Part shown: one piece after another, positions 25,701 to 37,700 of the stretch
Numbering within the stretch: position 1 is the stretch's first letter
How the letters are laid out: each line of letters starts with the position of its first letter
Notes under the pieces: model-generated
What the model was told of the DNA's origin: nothing
The model's input: the letters and a program-made list of their open reading frames with translations, nothing else
Databases searched by the model: none
Assembly (NCBI GenBank): GCA_902728285.1
Contig: CACVBU010000973.1
Coordinates: 448,861-512,860, forward strand
Direction: 5' to 3'
DNA: 64,000 nucleotides
Origin: Clytia hemisphaerica
Taxonomy: Eukaryota > Cnidaria > Hydrozoa > Leptothecata > Clytiidae
Made by a program: the position numbers and the translations under genes

Positions 25701-28700
25701 TGCCAGACGATGAAATCTTTCGTCAAGGGACCTATACTGTCTATTGAACCAATAAGTGAACCAGAACCAGAAGAAAGAGTTTCAGTTTCCACGAGTTTTA
25801 CTACGACTTCATTCTGCTCCATTGTGATGACAGGCCGTCCGAAAATCTGACGTCATTGACCCGAAATGACGTCACAGGCGATTTCTAAAACATTTACGGC
25901 TTCTTTTCAAATCCTCTATCAGTTAACAAAAGAGTTTCGTGCAAAGTTGCAAACAGTATTGCGTGACAAAGGTCTCGATTTATTGCTGTGATAATCACGC
26001 ACACTCAGTGATTTGCACGTGACAAAAAATGAACTACTAAAGTCTGTCCAGATATAATTGGCAGTGGAAACAAGAATGCCTGTAACTTTTGATAGTGAAA
26101 TATAATTATGAATTTTTTTTTTGCTTGTTTTAGAGAATCAAAAGCGCTATATTTGAATGTATTTTTTGTTGAAAAATTCGCGATTTTTAGCGGTTTAATT
26201 TGCGATTGTAAAAATTTAGCTCTTTTTCTACTTATGCTATAATATTCATTTTTACACCAGTGGTAGTTCAACCTTAGGTTAAGAAGTCTGTTAAATTTCA
26301 AGGCAAACAGAAAAGTCCTTCGGAAGATATGGGACGCGAAATACCCCTTGGTAACACTTTTCTGTGAAATATCAAATCTCCAACTTATTACTAAAAACGG
26401 GGGTTATGTATTTTTTTTTTGAACAGTGCAATTAAAAGTTGGAAAATGTTAAGTGTTGGTGCATTGGTATTATTGGTATCATTGATTATTTCGAAACGAA
26501 GTGAAATTATACAGTAAAATTGTTTTTATTGAAAGGATAAGCATGAACTTATATTGCCTTTGTTATTTTTAAGTCATTAAAGAACTTTGCTTATTCCCAA
26601 AACACTAAACACAGTTTGGCTATGAGGTCATTAAAGAGATAATAAAATGTGTTATGATCGAAAAACTGTTTCATCAATCATATCACTACCCCCGTTTTTA
26701 GTAATAAGTTGGAGATTTGATATTTCACAAAAGTGCTACCATGGGGTATTTCAGGTCCCATATCTTCCGAAAGACCTTTCTGCTTGCCTTGAAATTTAAC
26801 AAACTTCTCAACCTAAGGTTGAACTACCACTGGTGTAAAAATGAACATTATAGCATAAGTAGAAAAAAAGCTCAATTTTTACAATCGCAAATTAAACCGC
26901 TAAAAATCGCGAATTTTTCAACCAAAAATACATTCAAATATAACGCTTTTGATTCTCTAAAACAAGCAAAAAAAGTTTCCATAATTATATTTGACTATCA
27001 AAAGTTACAGGCATTCTTGTTTCCACTGCCAATTATATGTGGACAGACTTTAATTTAAACATTTTTCTCCCCAGTCATGAATTTTCCTTACTCATATCGT
27101 GAGCTAGCTGAGTAATAGTGTTGTGAGCTTTAGGCACATAACAGCACGTCCATAACTCTGTGACGTTTATTATTCGAGCTGTTCATTCTTTTATTAAACA
27201 AGTCTAGAAACTATTTCTAAGCTCTCGAAAGTTAACCGGATTAAGTGTTTTATTCTCAGACAATAAAATATCATGAAATTTATGAACCTTTTTGAAACGA
27301 GAGGCTATTTGTTGGTTGCTCCTATAGTAGTCTAGAGTCTACTCATGACCTTTGCTTTCTGATAATCTTGATGGCGCTGAGTCCGGTGAAGTAGACTAAA
27401 GGAAATCGTCATCTTGAAATCGTTTTCAAAAATCATATGAAAACATCAAAACAATGAATTTTATTCTAAAACCTCATAAAAGTTTACGAAAGAAACTATA
27501 ATAGAAACATAAAAATACCTCCAAAAATTTGAAAGAAATGGTCTTTTGGTCACGGTTTTCTATTAGTTTTTTTCTCAAAAAAGGACTGGATCTAGTGGCA
27601 TGGATTTATTACCACCTCAAGCAAAGCCAAATCACACCAGGTCACTTATCAGCGCCATCCAGTCTATCAAAAAGCTATAAGTGACCCCCGGGCTACTCCT
27701 ATAATAAACAGGGATTGATTCTGATAAAATTTATCGGTTTGAATCCACCCATCTTTGCTTGTACTGTATTGTAACGTTCGCTATACCTTTAGAGAATATT
27801 CAATACTACATGTTTTTTTATAAGCAAGTGTCTTCACCCAGCCTCACATTATGCTTAGCATTCTATTGTTCTTAAGCAATACACGCTTTTTTTTTATAAG
27901 AATACACTTTATAAGAATGTCCATGATGAAAATGGCCAAAAAACTAAGAATATGCTAAGAATATCACCATCATGGAATTTTGCTACTAAAGCTAAGAATG
28001 CCATTTTTAAAGCATTTTCAATTATGAATTATCAATTATCCCCAAGTTAGGCTCACTCCTTTTACAAAAGTGCCATTTTATGCTTGAGACGTATGAACTA
28101 CTGTAAATGTTAAATCTATTATGAATTAGAATCCTAACCTAAGAATGTGTTATAAGAATATTTTAGGATGATTTTCCCAAAAAAGTTAAGAATATCCATG
28201 ATGAAATGGATTTACACCATTCTTATAAAAAAAAAGCGTGTAGAGCCATTGTTTAGGTACCATAAACTGTGCTTGTGTATGCTTGTAAATGTTTTGCTTA
28301 TAGAATAAAGTTTAGTCAAAAGAAAAGTAATTGACTATGCGTCGATATGTAAATCCCTTGTTAAAGGACATCATAAAGGTCATCATCTCCTACAAATTTC
28401 TTACACACTGAGTTTTTTTTTTTTGAAAAATAAAGAATAACTTTCTCAAAATCCAACTTTGAGAAATTCTTTTGTCTACATCATATTGGAAGTTTATCGT
28501 GGCTTGGATCACGAGATTTACGTTTGGTTACGTTTCGAGAGATTCTTCTCCCATCATCGGATCACTGGGTCGAAAAACTCAAACTTATATATATTAATCT
28601 TATGTTTATTCTGCTTTGTCAGCATAATAATGTTTAAGTGAGATAGGTTTGTATCACTGAAGACGTGACAGCCTAGGCTATAGATTAGTCAAGTGTTAGA

Positions 28701-31700
28701 TAACGGAAAACAACCGGCTACCTTTTAGGTCATCTCGTGCTCCAAAATGGATACAGGTTTTTCGTCGACTAATATGTTGGTAACGAAACATTTCGTGAAT
28801 CATTCATTTACTGTCGTGAAAGTTTTAGCTTTAAATGTGCGGATCAAATAATCTCCTTCCAGGCTAATCAGGTTCAATTCGTGTTATGTCAGTGGTGGAG
28901 AATGGATTTAACGCATTTTTTTCGACCTTTGTACTTGAGATTAATTACATTAGCAGATTTCGAGACTTAATGAAAACAGGAAACCTAGTCTAGACTAGAA
29001 TCATAGATTAGGATCAACCTCAGCCAATACCTGGCTTGGAATAGAAATGAAATTTTAACCAGACACGAGCTTACAGTGACAGACCAAAAGCTGACATAGA
29101 CTTGTTATCCTTTGAAACTTTTTCACTATTCCTTAGGTCTTCCTTTTACCATTGACATAGGATTTATTTTTAAATTGGATGCCTTCCAACCCATCCTAAA
29201 TATAATCTTTTTATAGACATTTTTTGACAACATCTTGAAATACCTCTAAAAAAGTCGCAACTCTACCCTAAAAATAACTATGGCGCACAAAACAAAGATT
29301 TTGTTACTTTTTGCAAGATATTTCCCTGCAGCAAACACTTCTGTTGCTTTTAAAGAAGCAATGTCCTTTCTGTTTTGCTTAGCCACGCCTTAAACAACGC
29401 ATACCTGTTGCTTTTACAGAACCAACCCTTTGCCAAAACATTTCATTGCTTTAAATTATTCTTATACCAAACCATTCCTCTTTTCACCACCCCCTGTACC
29501 AGTGATTATTATTGGTTTTGCAGAACCTATCTGTACCAATCTGCTTTACGTTATTCTTGTATTCCAAACCATTTTCCTTTTTACGAAACTAATCCTGTGC
29601 AGCAAACACTTTTTTGTTTCGCTTAGCCACCCTCTGTGTCTGGCATTTTTAATACTTTTACAAATCCAACCCTGTACCAAAACATTCCATAGCTTTAAGT
29701 TATTCCTGTACCAACCATATTATTTTTCTTCTTTTTACAGAACCACCCCCTGTACCGAAACCATACGCTGAACGCAACAGTAATAAAGAAAGTATGTACT
29801 TGTTAAATCTTTTTCTCTTGTTTTCAAAATTTGACACAACTTTCATCCCGATATGTTATTTAAAACTCGAAAAAGTGACAAATTGGGTGAGAAAAATCTG
29901 AAAAGTTCAGGGGTACAATACAGGGGTTGCATATCCCGATTTCCTTCGTTTCATTTTGTTTCTGAACAATACCAAACCGTTAATACTTTCAAGAGTTGGC
30001 AAAGCATTTGTGAAAATGTTATTCTGAAACTGAAAAGAGGAGGGGATAGTAGTGGCCAAAACATCTGTGTGGTCTAAGAGGCTTCGCATTTTCTATTTGC
30101 TCTGTGTTAGTAGTTCAAATTAAACATTTCGTCGACTTTCCATGAGTGTGTTTTGGCTGAGAAAGAAAAACAGTCCTTTCTCGAAGTTGAAAATATTTAC
30201 TCGTCGACATGATCATTCAGACTGACAACTACCTTTGAAAAATATTTGTCTTGATTTTACTTAAAAAGCAATCTAGAATTAAAGGTTAGTTATAGTCGTT
30301 GCTCTATCTTGTTCCCTATCGTCCTTAGCCTGGATTATAGAGGCTAAACATCTTAAGATGACTTAAGTCTGAAACTTCGCAAAAATTGCGAACAGCAGAG
30401 GCTGAGCTAGAAATCACTGATTGTTATGTTAAAGAATACAAGTAAAGTAAAAAACCCTTGTAAGTAATATAATGCAAAGGGCGTGACGATCGATTCAAAT
30501 CCCTAGAAAATCTTGGCAGTAAAATGAGAAACGTCATTTAAAAGAAGGAAGGGCTACCAAGTATTTTCTTTTATCCCTTCAGAATTCGGTGACAACTTTT
30601 GAAGTATTTGGCACTCCTTTTCATTCACTACGTACGACACTTCAACATTTCGGAAAACGTCAAAAATTAAAGGCAGATCCTACTTGGAAATACATTCCTC
30701 GCTGATTCATCACGCGGAGTAATTTTAACAGGATCGAAAATTATATGCAAATTTGGATTTTTCCAGGGAAAAACTTCACACTCTGTGAGGTTCATTTCCA
30801 TTCCATAATTCCATAATTCTAAGGGGCTTGCCGAATCTTAAGTTACAGGTTGTGGTTTTTCTCTGGATAAAATCCAATCTGAACAAAATCTTCGATCCTG
30901 TTAAAATCATTCCAATTGATTTTTGACGTTTTCCGAAATGTTAAAGTGTTGTACGTATTGAAAAGGAGTGCCAAATACTTCAAAAGTTGTCTCCTAGTTT
31001 TAGGGTATGAAAGGAGATTATTGGTAGCCACAAGTTCGTTTTATATGACCTCTAACTGCATCAGCATCGGAAATTTTCGAAAAAAGAAATAAATCCGAGT
31101 TATGTAATAATGATTACTTGGATTAATTTATTGATAAACATTCACAAGAAATCGATTAGTCTGTCAGACAAATCTGTCACAACCACGATTACAAAAAAAT
31201 ACCTAGGTCATTTCAATTTTTAATCTCATTTAATAAATTCATTGCAGTTTATTTACTAATGAAATACCTGATGCCAGGTATATCAATTGGGTTGTTCTAG
31301 ACAATATTTCACCCATCATTCTTATGAAGTAATTTGTCTGTCTAAGGGGTGTCCAAAAAAACCTGGAAAATCGATTCGAGTCGGCTTGATTCAACAATCG
31401 ACGTAGCTTTAATATATCGATCCAGACATGCAGTATGAAATATGAGTGACCCTATAAGTTAATTTTCCTGTGATTCAATTTCCAGTAAGAGTATTTTTTT
31501 TGCGAGATTATTTTTCCCCGCAATCCGTCAAATATAATTCTCTCAAAGGGGTGTCCAACAAAACCTGGAAAATCGATTTGAGTCGGCTGGATTTCAAGGC
31601 AAGTCCAATTATTATCGTCGAAATGAATTTTCCTGTAATTCAAAAACAAAAATTTCAAGTAAGATTATTTTTCCCTACCATCCTGGTAGGGGGAAATTTG

Positions 31701-34700
31701 TTCGTTTTTCTTAGGTCGCTCTATTGTTTTGGTCAAAGCTCTTGTTATACATTTTGGGAAAGCTAAGGGATAGGAGTAATTTCGATTCCCCTGCCACTTA
31801 GCTTTCCAAAAATGTATAACAAGTGCTTTGACCAAAACAATCGAGCGATTTTACAAAATACCCTCTACTCTCCGTCAAATTAAATTCTCTCAACTTTTTT
31901 TCTAAATTCCATAATTTTGTCCTTTTCCTGGAAGATTTCAAATTTCAAATTTCAAATTTTTCAGAATTTTCTTCAGCCCCTTTAGTGAAGATTTTTGCTG
32001 TCGGGAAGCTGAAAAAGACACGAAGCTTTATGATAAACAATAAAGCATTGATCGGATTTCAAGGTTTTTTACAAAGGAAAAAAAGATTTCACCTTTGCAA
32101 TCTTGCTTAATATTATCAAATCTCTTTTGAAACGGGAAAATTGAACCCGATCGGGAAGCACTGAATAGCTTAAAGATTAGGTAGTAGAAACCTTGTCGGG
32201 AAAACCTTCTCAATTCGGGAACCATAGTTCTGCACGATCGGGATGTTCTCCCCTAGTCGGAAGAATCTTCCTAATCGGGGTAGTGGCGTGAACTGATAGA
32301 CATAGTTGAGAAGCATAAAGTTGTATGATTCTGTCGATAAAATGAATTTTATATTTTCTTTAAATATTTGCGGGGTTTTCCGGGATTCAAACTGTAGAAC
32401 TACAATCCAGTCGAACAAGTTGTATTCAAACTTAACGGGTTCTTGTTACAAAATTAATTTCCATGTTAGATTTTAAATAAATCTATGATTGGTATCTACG
32501 ATTGTGCAATAACAGAGCTGTACTTCATTTAGCAGATCTTGTTTCACTGCGCTTGTCTCTTATTGCGAAATCGTAAGTCGAGAAAACAATATATTAAGAA
32601 ACAGAAAAATGTAACTTAATAACCTTCCATTATGCGTATCTCCAAGCTATTCCTCACCGTTCCATGCATGGCACAAATACGCCCTAATATTGACTACCTT
32701 ATCGGGGAAAACTTCGTCGGGGAAAATTTTCGTCACTTGGCCAAAATTTCGTCACTTTTCCCCGACGAAGTTTTCCCCGATAAGGTATTGCTGCACATGT
32801 TAGATTTTCCGCTTTAGAGTAACGCTTAGCTTCTGACACAGAAGCCTTATTTTGGCCAAAAAACGTCAAATTTCGCCCTCCAAGGGACGAAAAATAACTT
32901 TGCTAAGAAATCTTCAGAGGTCCTTTTGTCATGTTCTAGCTAAAAGGAAACGAAAATCAGTCTACTCTCACAAAATGCATATATCAAGAGACGGGTGCTT
33001 AACGGCCCATAAGAAAATTATCCTTATTAGCCTCGTTACTTTATGATGAAAATAATGGGGAGTGGAATAGCCAACAAATCTATCTGTTCAAGATTTATCG
33101 CGATTCAGCTCTGTCATTTTGCCGTGTGGGCGATGACTTTTAGAGTAGGCAAATAGAAATCCGATGCTTTCAATAAAATGTAACTTGATAGCCCTTACGC
33201 AGTTCAATTATATTGTTGATCTAGGCTCGTAGTTTATCGTAAGTGTAAACACAATAATATGTCCACCTTGATATGTGACCTCCAATACAAGTGTTTTCTT
33301 TTCGATGACGAATCATTGTCATTGCCCCTGTAATGCTGTCCAGTGAAAAAAGCTTTGGACGACGTTCAGAATCTAGATTTAGAACGGTATGCCTCTGGAT
33401 GTTCTTTTGTTCAATTCGATACGTATTTTTACTTCTCCGTTTACTTAAAAATAGTCGCTAGCCTGTTTTGGTTTGCAAGAAAAACCTGAATTTAGGAGGT
33501 ACCCTGGTGGTCAATTGAAAAATAGAAAAACTACTTGACAAAATTATTAAGCTTTGTTCTTAATCCTGAGTTTCCCTTGCTGATATATTATTTTTAGCGT
33601 AACTAAGAAAGGACAAGTAAAATCAAAAGGTATGGACTCTAATGATGAAATTCTTTTGTTTTTCTGCAAACGCTCATATCACCAGCTTTTTGGTTTGATC
33701 CGAACCCTTTAAGTTTCTTTCGTTCTTTCTCGTAATTTTCAAGTTTACACGTGACATGTTTACATTTAAGGGCTTATAAACTTTTTTTTTGAGCCATTTA
33801 TGAAATTTGTGAGGGTTTTACTATTTTCATAGTTTCTGGCCAAAGTCAAACATCTCCTTACCTACCTTACCTATAAGAACAGTTTCATGGAAAGGGTAAC
33901 CTTATAAAAGCTACTATAGTACAGAAATCATGAGACAAGATATCTGGTGCGATGTTGAAATCGGTGGTTTATAGAGAAAACGAAGCGAATGTTGACTTTG
34001 TTCCTTTCCCATGTCAAAAATCAATGTTGACTTTTTATTCTATCTCCTTGAACCATTTTGTTTGTATTTTGTTAAGTAGATATCACGGTCCAGAGCCACC
34101 AGAATTGTATTCTATACCATCTGAGGGAGAGCAAATTTTCCTTTTTAAAGCATCTGGGTTGTTGTATTTTAATGTGATAAGCCTTTCTTTTAAACCTTCA
34201 AAATTAGAATCTCGATTTGACAACACCTTTTTAACTCTCTTCTTTTAAGGACGATCAGGGGGGACTATTATCCTTTAGAAATAGCTATGCTCCCTTTTTC
34301 ATTCAATCTCGTACCCTGGGCCACTTGTACAACATTTGAATTTTACTGAACTAAGGGGCTGGAAACAAGTTTATTTATCATGCTTTTTACTAGCCTGGCT
34401 CTTTATAATAATGGGATAAAAGAATGTATCTCACATTTCCTCACACGAGATGATGTAAGTGCAAAAACTTGAACTAAAATCTAAGTTTACATATTGTGCT
34501 GAAATAACAAATTCATACAAATCCTTCCCTATCCACAATCCTTATCCAGAGGATCTGGTTCTGGCTCGTTCCTGTTAAAACTGTCGGCGAGATAACCAGA
34601 TTACACCTATACATCCATTCTCGTAACGTTATGAAGTTACACACTTAACTATTTACCTTTTGTTGAAAAAATGTGTCTAAATCAGAAAGATCGAGCAAAC

Positions 34701-37700
34701 GGGTTTTCGTCGACAGGTTTTCCAGGCTAACTTCATGGAAAAGTTTACCTGGTTCTCATTACCTGGGTTAGGCTCACATTCTTGAAGTCATTGGATTGGT
34801 TTGTTTTCTTTCAGGTATTTATGATATGCACCATTACAATGTCTTCTAACATTACATCACGGACCCAATAGCGTATTGGTTGCAAGTGACTTAGTGACTT
34901 ATTGATTTTATACGTCACTTACAACCAATCAGCTGTTGGGTCTATGGTGTGATGTTGAAGACATTGCAGTGATGCATATCATGAATGAAATGAAATAAAC
35001 TTGAATCTAGTTCTCTTGTACTCTAGAGTCAGGGTTGATACACCTCAAATTTAAGGGGATTAATTTTAATGATGAAAAAGTAAACTGGGAAATTCTACAT
35101 TTTTTGTAGAAAGGTGTAGAGCCAGCGTCGAAGTTGCAAGAATTTTACTAATTGTGAAAGGTGAGAATTTACTCTAAAACAATCTTTTTTGCTTTCATTT
35201 CTCCAGATATGATATGATGACTGGATCAATCACACAGCTAGTTTCAAGGATTCCAGATTCAAGAAAATTATTTGATTTTGTTTATTGCGCACAATATAGT
35301 ACAAATTGTGGTATGTGTGTCCAAGGTCTATGGTTTATGGTGAAAAATTGGCTGGTCTCACTTTCCTAGAAATGGTCACCTAACCATATCGTCGAATCAA
35401 AATAAAAAAGCTTTAAGTCCATTTTTGTTGTTTTGAGAAAATCGACTTTAAATTATCATTCCTTAAATCGTGAAAAACCATTAACATTTGAAATATTTTT
35501 GTGTTAGAAAAGCCATTAGTTCAAAATTGTTTCCACTCTGGACTAAACTGATGTGAATTAAGGCTTTTTTACCCTGAAAATAAAGTGAAAAGTAAAATTC
35601 TTATTTTTATAAGAGCTAGCTTTAAATTGGGCCACTTTTGGTTGGTTTTTGTTGGATTTGAGCCAAAAAATCGATAAAAACGGGGTGGAAAGCATCGTTA
35701 TGGTCATAACTCAATCTTCCAAGAAATGGACTTAAAGCTTTTTTATTTTGATGCGACGATATATGGCTTACAGTTAAGTGAAAATTTGAATCACTACCAC
35801 ATGAGATTAATTTATTTCTATACATAAGAATTTTGTTGTTTTTTGTATCAATATTTTTAAAGAGGTCCGCAAAAAAATTATAAGGAAAAAGTAAAAGATT
35901 AATTTTAATTAATTTTTGGTTAAATTATTTTTTGCAATTATATCTTATTGGATTTTATTTTTTTGGGTAATTATTTTCTCTCTTTTTTTATTATTCTTAG
36001 ATTTTTTCTATTCGTTCACGTGACTTTTTTGCCTTTATTGTCCATTGCTTTCTTACAGGGAGCTTAAAAACAATAAGTTACACGCTTGTTTTTTCATAAG
36101 AACCAGTAAATTTTGCCTGAGCCTGAGGTTGTTCCTAAATTTCTATTGTTCCAAACAATAGAGCTTTTCTGAGGGTCTAACTCTGAGGGAGGTGTTCTTA
36201 TAAAATTGCTCTTATGAATAAAAAGCGTGTAACTAAATTACTAAATTTTTGACATTCAACATAGCGTAACAAACCCCAGATGCAGCTGCAGAAAAGCGAG
36301 AATTTAATACCCTTTTTCGTCATTGCAACATATCGTTCAATTCTTTTTATGAGAACAACCATGCGATAAAACTTAGCAAACTTATCCGAAAATACTGTTG
36401 CAAATTGGAAGTATTTATCGACTTAACTACAAAACATTGTTGAGGTGGCAGAGAAACTTCCATAATGGTTCTCCCAGTGTCTGCTATATAATTTTTAAAA
36501 CTTAGAAGTGCAACCAAGACTAAGTATTTAAAACAAGCTCCTTTTATATTCTTATAAAAAAAAGATCGTGCAGTGCTTCTCTATCTACTTGATTGTCTAT
36601 CCACCTCCTCATAACTCAAAAAAGGGGGTCGATAACTTTGTATGTGTAAATGCAACGTAATGTATTGTGTGCTGTTTAAAGATACGACTTGCATGTTAGA
36701 CTAGTAAACTAGTCGGTTATTACTTATAACCTTATAATAAAACTGTCAATCAAATAATGTAAACACTAATTAAATATTCAGCGCGCGTGAGAGAAAAGGA
36801 AAATAACCGACTAGAAGCTACTTCCAACGCCTTTTTTTCTTCACCTAAAATCGTAAGGAGAGACATACAGATTTCTGTATGTCTGACCCGTGCGGGATTG
36901 CATTTATTTTTCTTTCTGTTTATTGCGTTTTTAGAAATGCTAATTTATTTATATGTTCCCATGTTCAATGTTACTATGAAATATTATTTAGTCAAAAAAG
37001 TTGCATGGATTCTCAAAAACCTAAAAAAAGTTGTAAAATTAAACAACGTTTTTTGAGGGAAGTAGCTTCTAGTCGTTGAAATTCAGAAAAGAGACGCAAC
37101 TTCTATTTGGAGCTTGATTTTTTGTATAATAGGTCTCTTTTCAACGACTAGTTTACTAGTCTACTTGCATGTCAAATAAATGAAATTTATGTTCAGATCA
37201 AGTTTGACTCGTTATGTAAAATGCCGCTGCTTGTCAATACATTTTCTATTTTTATATCTCCTACAGCTTTTAAAGTTTTACTTCTTTTTTATATGGTATA
37301 TATAATTATATTTTTATGCAACATTCTATTTTTTCTGTAATTATCAAAATGCGATTTTTTGTGACTTAGCACTCAGTCACCCTCCTATTTTCTGCAAAAA
37401 AGTATTTTGATACTTTCTTATGCAATTTTTTCAATACTTTGAACGTCAGTCAGCGTTCATTATATATTCAAACTATTTTTTTCCTCTGATTTTTGCACAT
37501 CTTGGAGAAGATTGACTTCTTGCTAAAATATTCTGGTTTTTGATTTTTTGGACATTTTGCCAAACTCATTCTGGCAAAAAATCTTTTTGACGTCCATGGG
37601 AAACATTACAAGCACGTTGATACAGGTTCTGGATTTGATTTTCCAAAATGTACTCTTCGGGGAAAACTCTGTTTATAAGGGGCTGGTGGACATTTTATTT

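Larger units (their letters stand above)
25019..29740 (+). other. ANKS1-like intron 27 (4.7 kb)
   Basis: Contains four or more inverted-repeat elements (25084, 25348, 26038, 27882), a further weak inverted repeat near 27310-27700 (GATGGCGCTGA / TCAGCGCCATC), and the splice-site-like tandem duplications at 29410-29700. From about 28250 to 29400 I see nothing beyond AT-rich sequence. Confidence 0.6.

Noticed and set aside
26005..27058. Two similar proteins of about 100 codons on opposite strands, initially suggestive of a duplicated gene
   Set aside because: They are the same DNA in the two arms of one palindrome. There is no independent sign of coding selection.
29375..29771. Overlapping plus-strand frames rich in Phe, Pro, Leu and Tyr (83 and 113 codons)
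   Set aside because: They read through the C/T-rich decayed splice-site repeats before exon 28, in frames different from the real exon.
34813..34860. Strong CTTTCAG acceptor with a short frame considered as the last ANKS1-like exon
   Set aside because: It coincides with the left tip of a hairpin element (34818-34982), and the frame ends after about ten codons without similarity.
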